A DNA stretch of 12,037 nt from Alistipes sp. (GTDB lineage Bacteria; Bacteroidota; Bacteroidia; Bacteroidales; Rikenellaceae). Shown here one piece after another: positions 1 to 8,134 of this stretch. The stretch covers positions 1 to 12,037 of the forward strand of contig JAFOXS010000137.1 in assembly GCA_017391665.1 (NCBI GenBank), given 5' to 3'. The notes beneath the pieces were generated by a model that ran no database searches, was not told the DNA's origin, and worked only from the letters and a program-made list of their open reading frames with translations. Each line of letters begins with the position of its first letter. The first letter of the stretch is position 1. The translations under genes and the position numbers were made by a program.

Positions 1-38
1 AGGGCACTGAAAGTCATAATTAAAAATAGTTTTTTCAT
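1..38 (-). CDS. N-terminus of an exported protein (partial, cut by window start)
   Basis: On the minus strand an ATG at 38-36 opens a frame that runs off the window after 12 codons and reads MKKLFLIMTFSA. Two lysines followed by a hydrophobic run are the start of a Sec signal peptide or lipoprotein leader. It lies 41 bases after the stop of the M3 peptidase gene on the same strand, in an AT-rich gap with no obvious hairpin, so co-transcription with the peptidase is plausible. The mature protein is outside the window and no function can be given. Confidence 0.5.
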   Translation of the reverse strand, partial: MKKLFLIMTFSA

Positions 39-79
39 CGTTTTTATTTTTATTGGTTTTTTCAATTATTTAGTATTCA

Positions 80-2362
80 CTATAATGCGGGTTCTGCATT
101 TTGAATCGCCGCCAGCGAATCTGCCTCAGCCTGACGTGCAGCCTCACGCTCACGACGCGAACGCTCAGCACGCTGGCGCGCTTGCTCGCGGGTATTTACT
201 CGCATCACTTCACGCGTAGGCTCGGGCTCCGCCTGTGCCACATCCTCGGCCTTAACCAGACCTCGGGCTACGAGCATTGCCTGCTTATCGGGATCAGCAC
301 CACGGAATGCTCGGTACATATCCATACCATCACGACTGCCACCACGCGAGAGCACCTCACGACGGAAACGCTCCGCTGTAGCACGGTCGAACAGATCGCC
401 ACTCTCGACAAAAGCCTGATAAGCATCCTTATCGAGCACCTCGGCCCAAATGTAGAAGTAGTAACCAGCCGAGTAGCCTCCATCGAAGATATGGCCAAAG
501 TAAGTGTATTTATATCGGGGCTCAATCTGCGGAATAAGGCCTCGACGTGTCGTCAGCGCCTCACGCTCAAACTGCGACGGCGAGATAAGTTCATCGCTCT
601 GCAGCGAGTGGATATCCATATCCGAGAGAGCGGCAGCCACCAGCTCGGTGGTATTGAAGCCCTCGTTAAATGTCTTCGTGAGCTGGATTTTCTCAACCAG
701 CTCCTGGGGCATGGCATCCTCGCGACGATAATGCACGGCATAGTGAGCAAGCATCTCGGGAGCTAAAGCCCAATTCTCCATAATCTGCGAGGGCAACTCC
801 ACAAAATCACCCTCAACGCCCGCCAGACCACGATACTTCACCTCCGCAAAGAGGTTATGCAGTGCATGGCCAAACTCGTGGAAGAAGGTCTCGGTCTCGT
901 CGATGGTAAGCAGAGCCGGAGTGCTGCCTGCAGGACGGGTAAAGTTGCACACGATGGTAGAGACAGGCAGGACACGTTTTCCATCCTTATACGACTGATC
1001 TACATAAGAGCCACACCATGCACCACCCGACTTACCCGGACGAGGGTAGAAGTCCATATATAGTGCACCCAGCGGCTCATCGTTGCTATCTATCACCTCA
1101 TAAACCTCACACTCGGAGTGATACACAGGGGCATTAAGCGGACGGAAAGTAATACCATAGAGACGGTTGCAGAGGAAGAATATTCCACCCTTGACATTAT
1201 CGAGCGAGAGATAGTTACGCACCTCCTCTTCCTTCAGGTCATAGTCAGCCTGGCGCACCTTCTCGGCATAATACCTCCAGTCCCACGATTCAAATTTGGC
1301 ATCCGCGCCATGGTCACGACGGAAGATGCTCATCATACGCTCCAACTCTTGCTGCGAACGTTCCAGAGCGGGAGTCCACACACCCTCCAGAAGTTCATAC
1401 ACAGCCTCGGGTGTAGATGCCATCTCGTTCGATGTGACATAGTGTGCATACGAATCATAGCCAAGCAGTTGCGCCTTACGGTAGCGCAGTTGTGCCATCT
1501 GGGCAACTATCTGATTATTATCGTACTCATTGCCATTATCGCCACGCTTAAGATAGGCCTTATAGATCTGCTCACGCAGCGTTCTGTTCTGCGCATAGGT
1601 CAAAAGAGGCAACATGCTGGGTTTCTGCAACGTGAAGATATACTTATCACCCTTACCCATCGACTTGGCCTGCTCGCGAGCAGCATCACGTACCGATGTG
1701 GGGAGTCCATCCAGATCCGTCAAATCCACCTCAAGCGTAAATGCATTGGTCTCGGCAAGTACATTCTGACCGAATTTTACACTCAATGCTGACAGCTGCT
1801 CGTTGATCTGCTGGAGCGAGGCCTTATCCTCTGCCGAGAGTAATGCTCCCGAGCGAACGAAATCCTCATACATCTTCTCCGTAAGGCGCAACTCATCTCC
1901 CGTCAGGCGCTGCGCCGCACGGCTATTATAGACCTGCTTCACACGTTCGAACAGAGCCTCATTCATGGCTATGGCATCATAGTGCGCAGCCAGACGAGGA
2001 AAGATCTCCGAAGCATAGGCCTGCATCTGGTCGTTGGTCTCGGCTGAGTTCAGAAGTTCAAACACGGCAGCCACACGCATAAGCAGCTGACCCGAATTAT
2101 CGTAGGCCAAAATGGTATTTTCAAATGTAGGCTCTTCGACAGAAGAGACGATAGCCTCGATCTGCTCATTATGCAACGACATACCACGCTCAAAGGCGGG
2201 AGCATAGTGCTCCATCTTGATGCGATCGAAGGGCGGAACACCGTAAGGTGTAGTCCACTCATCCTCAAAAAATGGGTTATCGGTAACTTCTGCACCCTTT
2301 TTACATGAATTCATGCTTAAGACAAGTGTCAGAAGGAAGAATAATCCGAAAAAGCGTTTCAT
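80..2362 (-). CDS. dcp: M3-family zinc metallopeptidase, peptidyl-dipeptidase Dcp-like lipoprotein
   Basis: Predicted thimet-oligopeptidase-family (M3) enzyme that trims peptides, probably releasing C-terminal dipeptides in the periplasm. The zinc site is HEFGH at residues 495-499, with the third ligand Glu522 in DFVELPSQ, as in Dcp and thimet oligopeptidase. The N-terminus has a hydrophobic leader and Cys20 in LSMNSCKK, an imperfect lipobox acceptable in Bacteroidota; Lys-Lys after the Cys lacks the acidic surface-export signal, so a periplasmic-side lipoprotein is inferred. At 760 residues it exceeds the usual ~680-710 because of the leader and a charged tail after about residue 703, rich in Arg, Glu and Ala. 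The ATG at 2362 is favoured because it opens directly into the leader. It is divergent from rsmE. Dcp rather than oligopeptidase A is inferred from HEFGHALHNLFA and the C-terminal FRG...ARGL segment; substrate specificity is not proven. Confidence 0.93.
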   Translation of the reverse strand: MKRFFGLFFLLTLVLSMNSCKKGAEVTDNPFFEDEWTTPYGVPPFDRIKMEHYAPAFERGMSLHNEQIEAIVSSVEEPTFENTILAYDNSGQLLMRVAAVFELLNSAETNDQMQAYASEIFPRLAAHYDAIAMNEALFERVKQVYNSRAAQRLTGDELRLTEKMYEDFVRSGALLSAEDKASLQQINEQLSALSVKFGQNVLAETNAFTLEVDLTDLDGLPTSVRDAAREQAKSMGKGDKYIFTLQKPSMLPLLTYAQNRTLREQIYKAYLKRGDNGNEYDNNQIVAQMAQLRYRKAQLLGYDSYAHYVTSNEMASTPEAVYELLEGVWTPALERSQQELERMMSIFRRDHGADAKFESWDWRYYAEKVRQADYDLKEEEVRNYLSLDNVKGGIFFLCNRLYGITFRPLNAPVYHSECEVYEVIDSNDEPLGALYMDFYPRPGKSGGAWCGSYVDQSYKDGKRVLPVSTIVCNFTRPAGSTPALLTIDETETFFHEFGHALHNLFAEVKYRGLAGVEGDFVELPSQIMENWALAPEMLAHYAVHYRREDAMPQELVEKIQLTKTFNEGFNTTELVAAALSDMDIHSLQSDELISPSQFEREALTTRRGLIPQIEPRYKYTYFGHIFDGGYSAGYYFYIWAEVLDKDAYQAFVESGDLFDRATAERFRREVLSRGGSRDGMDMYRAFRGADPDKQAMLVARGLVKAEDVAQAEPEPTREVMRVNTREQARQRAERSRREREAARQAEADSLAAIQNAEPAL

Positions 2363-2380
2363 CCTTTAATTTATATTTAA

Positions 2381-2396
2381 TAACTTTGCAAAGTTA
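2381..2396. promoter_or_regulatory. Palindromic divergent promoter core (two face-to-face -7 boxes)
   Basis: TAACTTTGCAAAGTTA is a perfect 16-base palindrome. Each half reads TAACTTTG on its own strand, matching the Bacteroidota sigma-ABfr -7 consensus TAnnTTTG. The plus-strand box (2381-2388) is 25 bases before the rsmE ATG; the minus-strand box (2389-2396) is 26 bases before the peptidase ATG. A weak -33-like GTTG lies 20 bases upstream of the minus-strand box (complement of 2417-2420); the plus-strand -33 is poor (TTTC near 2357-2360). The two promoters would share one melting region, so they should compete. The palindrome could also be a regulator site. Confidence 0.6.
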
Positions 2397-2413
2397 ATAC
2401 TTAACCAAATGTT

Positions 2414-3124
2414 ATGCAACTATTTTATGCACCTGATATAACTCTTCCGCTATATACGCTGTGCGAAGAGGAGTCAAAACACTGCGTTCGTGTGCTCCGT
2501 CTGCGCGAAGGAGACACCCTTCACCTGACCGATGGACGAGGCTCACTGCATCGCTGCCAGATAGTGGAGGCACACCAACATCACTGCACAGTCAAGGTAG
2601 TGGAGACCATCAGCGAATATGGCCGCCTCGGCTACTCGCTCACGATGGCCGTGGCACCAACGAAAAATATCGACCGCTACGAGTGGTTCCTGGAAAAGGC
2701 CACCGAGGTGGGTGTGAGCCGCTTTATTCCTATCGAGTGTGACCACAGCGAGCGTCGCACCATAAAGCACGACAGAGCACTGCGCGTGGTAACGTCGGCC
2801 GTCAAGCAGTCGATCAAGGCCTACCACCCTGAACTCGACGAGCTGACACCCGTACGAGAGTTGATCCAAACTCCGTTTGAGGGTCGCAAATTCATTGCTC
2901 ACTGCGACTCTTCATTTGAAAAACGGGATTATCTGCCATCAATTATTAAAAAAACTGAAAATATTTTGATTTTAATTGGTCCGGAAGGTGATTTTTCACC
3001 CGAAGAGATTAATTTTGCGCTCGAAAACGGGTTTGAGCCTATATCGCTCGGCGAGCAGCGACTGCGCACCGAGACTGCAGCTGTAGCGGCAACGGTGATG
3101 GTTGCCACAATCAACGGCATGTAA
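2414..3124 (+). CDS. rsmE: 16S rRNA (uracil-1498-N3)-methyltransferase RsmE
   Basis: RsmE methylates N3 of U1498 in 16S rRNA with S-adenosylmethionine, acting on the small ribosomal subunit in the cytoplasm. The 236-residue length is typical. Residues 1-70 are the PUA-like RNA-binding domain; the remainder is a SPOUT domain. Family motifs are visible: YEWFLEKATEVGV at 89-101, GPEGDF at 189-194, and LGEQRLRTETA at 212-222, which form the trefoil-knot cofactor site. The ATG at 2414 follows a good -7 box at 2381-2388. It is the first gene of the plus-strand series; 57 bases separate it from hyfB. A patch near 2938-3018, encoding the approach to and start of the knot, is far more AT-rich than the rest of the gene. 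Confidence 0.95.
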   Translation: MQLFYAPDITLPLYTLCEEESKHCVRVLRLREGDTLHLTDGRGSLHRCQIVEAHQHHCTVKVVETISEYGRLGYSLTMAVAPTKNIDRYEWFLEKATEVGVSRFIPIECDHSERRTIKHDRALRVVTSAVKQSIKAYHPELDELTPVRELIQTPFEGRKFIAHCDSSFEKRDYLPSIIKKTENILILIGPEGDFSPEEINFALENGFEPISLGEQRLRTETAAVAATVMVATINGM

Positions 3125-3137
3125 CGCGATTCCACCC

Positions 3138-3151
3138 GACAAAATATTGTC
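3138..3151 (+). other. Small inverted repeat in the rsmE-hyfB gap
   Basis: GACAA-AATA-TTGTC is a 5-base perfect inverted repeat inside the 57-base gap. No T-run follows it, so it is a poor terminator candidate; a weak operator or chance are equally possible. The remainder of the gap is AT-rich (3160-3181) and has no clear TAnnTTTG box, so hyfB either reads through from rsmE or uses a non-consensus promoter. Confidence 0.2.
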
Positions 3152-3181
3152 ACAAACAGGTTAGTTAAATAAATAGAAGAA

Positions 3182-5170
3182 ATGTTTTATCTCTTATCAC
3201 TTTTGGCTCTTGCGCTATTGGTGAGCAGCATATTCCTGGCTCCGCTTCGCAGTAAGGTGTGGGTGGCGTTTGGTTTTGTCGCCATAGCAGCCATAGCCGT
3301 AGCCGCCCCCTCGATAGGCGTACTGGCGGGAGCAGAGGAGATTGTGCTTGCACGCGAGATTCCCTCGATGCTGGGCATGGGATCACTATCGATAGATCCC
3401 CTGTCGGCCATATTCCTGCTCATCATTGCCATAGCAGGCGTAGCGACAATGCTCTATTCGCATGGTTACGTAGGGCACTATCTGACAAAAAAATCTTCAG
3501 CGCATATATCGCTGCACTACACAGCCCTTGCCACGCTCATCCTCTCGATGATGCTCGTAGTGATGGCCGATGGAGGTTTTCTCTTCCTCTTTGCGTGGGA
3601 GCTGATGACCATCGCCTCGTTCATCCTGATCCTGTTCGACGCCGAGCGAGCCGAAGTGCTGCGTGCTGCGTTGGCCTACCTGATCATGATGCACGTGGGA
3701 TTCATCTTCCTCGTTGCGGGTTTTGTAGGGCTTGAGAGCATCTCTGATGACACATCATTCTCAGCCTTGGCACACTGTTTTGGTCAGGGCAAGAATCTGG
3801 CGATCTTCATCCTCTTCCTACTCGGTTTTGGCATGAAGGCGGGTATATTCCCCATGCACGTATGGTTGCCCGAGGCGCACCCCGCTGCACCATCACACAT
3901 CTCGGCTATAATGTCAGGTGTAATGATCAAGACGGGCGTGTATGGCGTTCTTCGCGTGGCAAGCCACATGAACGTTCCCGAGCAGTTACACGTTGTGGGT
4001 GTGATTCTCCTTGCCATCGGCGTGGTAACGGGACTCTGGGGAGTAATTCTGGCAGCAATGCAAAACGATGTGAAGCGACTGCTGGCATACTCAAGTATTG
4101 AGAACATCGGCGTGATCTTCATCGGCCTGGGTATTGCAACGCTGGCCAATGCATCTGGCAACACTGCAATCATGACTCTGGCCTTGTGCGGAGCTTTGAT
4201 GCACACGATCAACCACTCGCTCTTCAAGTCGTTGCTCTTCTTTGGTGCAGGTAACATATACTCGCAGATGCACACCACTCATCTCGACCGTTTTGGTGGC
4301 GTAGCCAAGCATATGCCCGTAACGGCCATTCTATTCCTGCTGGCGACTATGGCTATCTGCGCCCTGCCTCCGTTGAACGGTTTTGTAGGCGAGTTCCTGA
4401 TCTACATCGGTATGCTGGGCAGCGTGCGTGACGGCATAAACACTCTATATGCTGCAGGCGGATTGATGGCTCTGGCGCTGATTGGCGGTATTGTAGTTCT
4501 GGCATTCACCAAGCTCTACAGCACCGTATTCCTCGGCTCACCACGCCATCACCATGTAGCGGAGTCGGAGGAGGTTGACAACCTGCGCATAGCGGCCATG
4601 GCAATACCCGCTCTGGGCATTGTGGCCATAGGACTCTTCCCGCAGTATGCTTTACGCATGATTGAGCGTGTCGTTGGCACACTGGGCGGCAGCCAGAGTG
4701 CGTTACTTATCAGCGGCCTTAGCTCTACGCTGTGGAAGATTTCGTTGACGGCTATCCTGCTCATTATCATCATTGCTCTGCTCTACACCATCAAGCATCG
4801 CGCACAACGCAGCCGCACTGTATCGCAGGGACCGACCTGGGGTTGTGGTTTCACTTCACCCAACATCCGCATGCAATATACGGGAGAGTCATTCTCCGAG
4901 GGGTTGCAGTCAATCGCAACGTCGCTCACGCAGAATACCGTAGAGGGTCGCGCCGTAGGCAAGGGTGAGATATTCCCCTCATCGCACAACTACAACGTGC
5001 GCCACAAGGATAAGATCGACCGTCTGCTGGCCGAGTGGTGGGTTGAGTTGCTGCGCATTATCAATAAGCGTATGATGAACCTGCGTACGGGACGCATAAA
5101 CAACTACATCCTCTTTGCGTTGTTGTTCCTCATCGCCATCGTTATACTTTCACTCTTTAATCTTATTTAG
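3182..5170 (+). CDS. hyfB: Hydrogenase-4 membrane subunit HyfB-like (NuoL/Mrp antiporter family)
   Basis: Large antiporter-like membrane subunit, 662 residues, about 14-16 transmembrane helices, predicted to carry one proton (or sodium) channel of the complex. Residues expected for a working channel are present: Glu140 in AWELM, Lys219 in GFGMKAG, Lys250 in VMIKTGVYG, His345 and Lys349 in HTINHSLFKSLLF, and Glu404 in NGFVGEF. The loop PMHVWLPEAHPAAPSHISA (224-242) is the family hallmark. The C-terminal WGCGF...RMQYTGESF segment (about 554-573) is typical of HyfB rather than of NuoL, and is followed by a final helix at about 642-661. First gene of the complex, 57 bases after rsmE and 3 bases before hyfC. 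Confidence 0.92.
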   Translation: MFYLLSLLALALLVSSIFLAPLRSKVWVAFGFVAIAAIAVAAPSIGVLAGAEEIVLAREIPSMLGMGSLSIDPLSAIFLLIIAIAGVATMLYSHGYVGHYLTKKSSAHISLHYTALATLILSMMLVVMADGGFLFLFAWELMTIASFILILFDAERAEVLRAALAYLIMMHVGFIFLVAGFVGLESISDDTSFSALAHCFGQGKNLAIFILFLLGFGMKAGIFPMHVWLPEAHPAAPSHISAIMSGVMIKTGVYGVLRVASHMNVPEQLHVVGVILLAIGVVTGLWGVILAAMQNDVKRLLAYSSIENIGVIFIGLGIATLANASGNTAIMTLALCGALMHTINHSLFKSLLFFGAGNIYSQMHTTHLDRFGGVAKHMPVTAILFLLATMAICALPPLNGFVGEFLIYIGMLGSVRDGINTLYAAGGLMALALIGGIVVLAFTKLYSTVFLGSPRHHHVAESEEVDNLRIAAMAIPALGIVAIGLFPQYALRMIERVVGTLGGSQSALLISGLSSTLWKISLTAILLIIIIALLYTIKHRAQRSRTVSQGPTWGCGFTSPNIRMQYTGESFSEGLQSIATSLTQNTVEGRAVGKGEIFPSSHNYNVRHKDKIDRLLAEWWVELLRIINKRMMNLRTGRINNYILFALLFLIAIVILSLFNLI

Positions 5171-5173
5171 CGT

Positions 5174-6091
5174 ATGGTAGGAATTGCACTTAACACACTT
5201 TTGATGCTTGTGGTAGCCATCGCTATCCCCGGAGTGATCAACCGCACACGTGCCACGCTGGCCGGTCGCAAGGGACTACCCTTCGTTCAACATCTGCGCA
5301 ACGTGCGTCTGCTGCTGCGCAAGGGCTCGGTGTACTCACCCACGACAACGGCCCTGTTCCGCATTGCGCCCGCCGTATATCTCGGCGCAGCTATCGTTGC
5401 ACTGCTCTTTATGCCCGTGGCAGATCTGTATCCTCTGATCTCGTTTGAGGGCGACGTGATATGTTTTGCCTATACACTGGCTCTGGCTCGCGTAGCCATA
5501 ATCCTTGCCGCCATGGATACCGGCTCCTCGTTTGAGGGCATGGGTGCCGCACGTGAGGCTCTGTATGGCGCACTGATTGAGCCGGCGCTTATGATCGGTT
5601 TTGCTACGCTGGCAATGTTCTGCGGCTACACCTCGTTTGCCGACATCTTCGCCCACGAGCAGTCGTTCAATGCGCAGATAACCATCGTAATGTTCCTCAT
5701 AGCATATCTCTTCATCACGATTGCATTCGTTGAGTCGGGCCGTGTGCCAGTGGATGATCCCCGCACACACCTTGAGCTGACGATGATTCATGAGGTGATG
5801 TGTCTGGATTACAGCGGTATCGACATGGGTATGATTCACATTGCCGGCTGGCTGAAGACGGCTTGCTTCTCGATGATTGCCGCCAACGCTATCGCAGCCA
5901 CATGCTGCTTCCATTGGTGGTTTGCCGCGCCGCTCTCTATCCTGCTGACCGGATTGTCAATCGGCTTCGTTGAATCTACTCAGGCGCGAAACAAATTAGT
6001 TCGCAATACAACATTTATCGTAACAATCTCCGCACTGGCCGCCCTGATATTCTTCATTGGCTACCTTTTGCAGTCAGATATTAACATTTAA
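5174..6091 (+). CDS. hyfC: Hydrogenase-4 membrane subunit HyfC-like (NuoH family)
   Basis: NuoH/HycD-like membrane subunit (305 residues, about 8 helices) that joins the peripheral arm to the ion-pumping arm. Family landmarks are clear: RATLAGRKGLPFVQ (26-39) and LLRKGSV (48-53) on the cytoplasmic side, then the acidic chain Glu121, Glu128 and Glu136 in FEGMGAAREALYG...EP, and the loop ESGRVPVDDPRTHLELTM (187-204) followed by Glu207 in IHEVM. These acidic residues are those thought to pass redox-linked changes to the channels, and all are retained although the neighbouring redox subunits have lost their metal ligands. Three bases separate it from the genes on either side. Confidence 0.93.
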   Translation: MVGIALNTLLMLVVAIAIPGVINRTRATLAGRKGLPFVQHLRNVRLLLRKGSVYSPTTTALFRIAPAVYLGAAIVALLFMPVADLYPLISFEGDVICFAYTLALARVAIILAAMDTGSSFEGMGAAREALYGALIEPALMIGFATLAMFCGYTSFADIFAHEQSFNAQITIVMFLIAYLFITIAFVESGRVPVDDPRTHLELTMIHEVMCLDYSGIDMGMIHIAGWLKTACFSMIAANAIAATCCFHWWFAAPLSILLTGLSIGFVESTQARNKLVRNTTFIVTISALAALIFFIGYLLQSDINI

Positions 6092-6094
6092 GCC

Positions 6095-6724
6095 ATGCTA
6101 CTGTCACTTATTATATTATACGTCATATCGCTCGTATATGTGGCCATGGTCGAGCGATTCCGCTCCTATGCCACCATTATCGCCTTCCAGGGATGGATCT
6201 TGCTTGGCATTGCCCTGCTGAGGCTGCATACGCTGAACTGGGTTGAGCTCTCGTTTGTAATACTTGAGACACTCATCTTCAAGGCCATCATCGTGCCGGC
6301 CATCCTGATGCGTGTTATCAAGCAGACCAAAATCAACCGCATCAACACATCGGGGCGCTCGCAGTTCAACTCGCTGATGCTCTCATTCGCGGCGCTTGTG
6401 GCAAGTGCCATTACAACTTACTATGTAGCCGACTCGTCGGTGCACATGATCTTCTTCGGCGTGGCGTTGTATGCGCTCCTGAGCGGACTCATACTCATCG
6501 TTCTGCGCTCACGCATCTTCACCCACATCGTCGGATTCCTCGTAATTGAGAATGGAGTGTTCCTGTTCTCGATGGCCATCGGTGTTGAGATGCCCATGTT
6601 GATCAATGCCGCCATCATGCTCGATATCTTGATGTCGGTGCTTATGCTCGGTATGTTCATGACCAAGGTGGATAGCCAGATACACACCGACAACAGTGAT
6701 TCATTAACACACGTAAAGGACTAA
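6095..6724 (+). CDS. hyfE: Hydrogenase-4 membrane subunit HyfE-like (NuoK-related)
   Basis: Small membrane subunit of 209 residues with about 6-7 helices. The C-terminal half resembles NuoK: Glu152 sits in GFLVIENGVFLFS, the position of the conserved NuoK helix glutamate, and Asp177 in MLDILMSVLMLGMF matches the last helix. The N-terminal half holds Glu58 and Lys63 in ILETLIFKAIIVP, a typical HyfE feature. The final ~20 residues are polar and cytoplasmic. It lies between hyfC and hyfF with exactly three bases on each side, as expected for a hyf-type operon; a NuoJ-like partner gene is absent, which is also normal for this family. Confidence 0.9.
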   Translation: MLLSLIILYVISLVYVAMVERFRSYATIIAFQGWILLGIALLRLHTLNWVELSFVILETLIFKAIIVPAILMRVIKQTKINRINTSGRSQFNSLMLSFAALVASAITTYYVADSSVHMIFFGVALYALLSGLILIVLRSRIFTHIVGFLVIENGVFLFSMAIGVEMPMLINAAIMLDILMSVLMLGMFMTKVDSQIHTDNSDSLTHVKD

Positions 6725-6727
6725 GCC

Positions 6728-8131
6728 ATGATATATATCTTCTTCGCAATATGGCTCATCATCGGAGCCTCGGTTTTCATCGCACCCTCGCGTCGCGTAG
6801 TGCATCTGTTGTGCGGATTATACATGGCCGTGCATGCTCTCTTTGCCGTAATGATTACCTTCGGAGGCAACTATCTCACCACATCGGGAGTATTCTTCAC
6901 ATTCGACCAGGCAGGCACGCTGTTCTACATCCTGCTGGGCATAGTGGCGACATTCGTGCTGATTCACTCGCAGGAGTATCTGAAAGAGGATACGTTGGGT
7001 GATTACAGAAAGTACTTCGCTCTGCTGATTCTGCTCACCACTTCCATCACGGGCGTATATTTTGCCAACAACATTGCTGTAACGTGGATTCTGCTCGAGA
7101 CCACCACCTTGTGCAGTGCTGGTATCCTCTATCACCGCCACTCGGCGCAGACACTGGAGGCGACATGGAAGTATCTGTTCGTATGCTCAACCGGTATTGC
7201 CATCGCATATCTGGGTATTCTGCTGCTGTGTGCCGCAGCATCAAACTCGTCGCTCAGCTACAACGAGCTGGCTCAGCTTATCGTACACGGCAATCCGCTC
7301 TACCTCAAGGCTGCATTCCTGCTTATTCTGACGGGATATAGCTGCAAGATGGAGATTTTCCCTCTATATACAATTGGTGTGGATGCAAACTTTGCCGCAC
7401 CGGCTCCCGCATCGGCCCTTATCTCTACAGGTCTGGTGAATGCTGGTTTTCTGGCAATATTCCGCATCTATCGACTCTTTGCCCACACTGCGGTATTTGA
7501 GTGGGTGCAGCACGTGATGCTTATTATCGGCGTGCTGAGTCTTGGCGTAGGTGCCCTGTTCCTTCGACGCACGAACAATTACAAACGATTCCTGTCGTAC
7601 TCCACAGTTGAGAATATGGGTATTGTTGCCATTGGTCTGGGTGTTGGCGGCATAGGTGTATGGGCAGCCATGTTCCATGTCATTTGCCACACATTGATCA
7701 AGAGCAGTCTCTTCCTGCAGATAGCCGTAGTGCGTCAGGTGTACAACGGCTACCGTATCAACCGCATTGGTGACTACATCAACATCAATAAGGTGGGCGC
7801 TATTGGACTGCTGGCAGGCATGGTTGTGGTATTGGCATTCCCGCCATCGCCCCTCTTCCTCTCGGAACTTATGATCCTCAAGCAGACCATCGCATCGGCT
7901 TCATGGTGGCTCATAGCACTTATCGTGCTGATGTTGTGCGTTGTGGTCTATTCGATCTGCTTCCGCATCATCAAACTCTGTTACCAGCCCAATCAGGATG
8001 AGTTGCACCTCACAAAGATCAACCGTCGTCTGTCCTACAGCGCATTGTCGCTGCTCGTGGCAGCTATCGTGCTGGGAGTATGGCAGCCCGAGGTCCTGAA
8101 GGAGTTTATTACCAACATCGTAACATTCTAA
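6728..8131 (+). CDS. hyfF: Hydrogenase-4 membrane subunit HyfF-like (NuoN/NuoM-type channel)
   Basis: Second antiporter-like subunit, 467 residues, about 13-14 helices. Channel residues are visible: Glu124 in ILLETTT, Lys207 in GYSCKMEIFP, Asn238 in GLVNAGF (Asn is common here in HyfF), Lys286 in NNYKRFLSYSTVENMG and Lys325 in HTLIKSSLF. Odd point: the loop after the lysine helix, usually close to WLPDAHSxAPAP, reads TIGVDANFAAPAP, so the usual Trp, Pro and His are replaced while the Asp-Ala and the AAPAP end are kept. HyfB has the normal loop. The start ATGATATA is shared with hyfG. Two channel subunits (HyfB and HyfF) plus HyfC give a compact pump with fewer antiporter modules than complex I. 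Confidence 0.92.
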   Translation: MIYIFFAIWLIIGASVFIAPSRRVVHLLCGLYMAVHALFAVMITFGGNYLTTSGVFFTFDQAGTLFYILLGIVATFVLIHSQEYLKEDTLGDYRKYFALLILLTTSITGVYFANNIAVTWILLETTTLCSAGILYHRHSAQTLEATWKYLFVCSTGIAIAYLGILLLCAAASNSSLSYNELAQLIVHGNPLYLKAAFLLILTGYSCKMEIFPLYTIGVDANFAAPAPASALISTGLVNAGFLAIFRIYRLFAHTAVFEWVQHVMLIIGVLSLGVGALFLRRTNNYKRFLSYSTVENMGIVAIGLGVGGIGVWAAMFHVICHTLIKSSLFLQIAVVRQVYNGYRINRIGDYININKVGAIGLLAGMVVVLAFPPSPLFLSELMILKQTIASASWWLIALIVLMLCVVVYSICFRIIKLCYQPNQDELHLTKINRRLSYSALSLLVAAIVLGVWQPEVLKEFITNIVTF

Positions 8132-8134
8132 ACT

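Noticed and set aside
101..1792. Long plus-strand open frames (101-766 and 1118-1792) opposite the peptidase gene
   Set aside because: They lie wholly antisense to a well-conserved M3 peptidase, show no recognisable domain, and are explained by the codon bias of the true gene.
3182..8131. Mrp-type Na+/H+ antiporter operon
   Set aside because: HyfB and HyfF share the fold, but HyfC, HyfG and the ferredoxin-NuoB protein are not part of Mrp systems.
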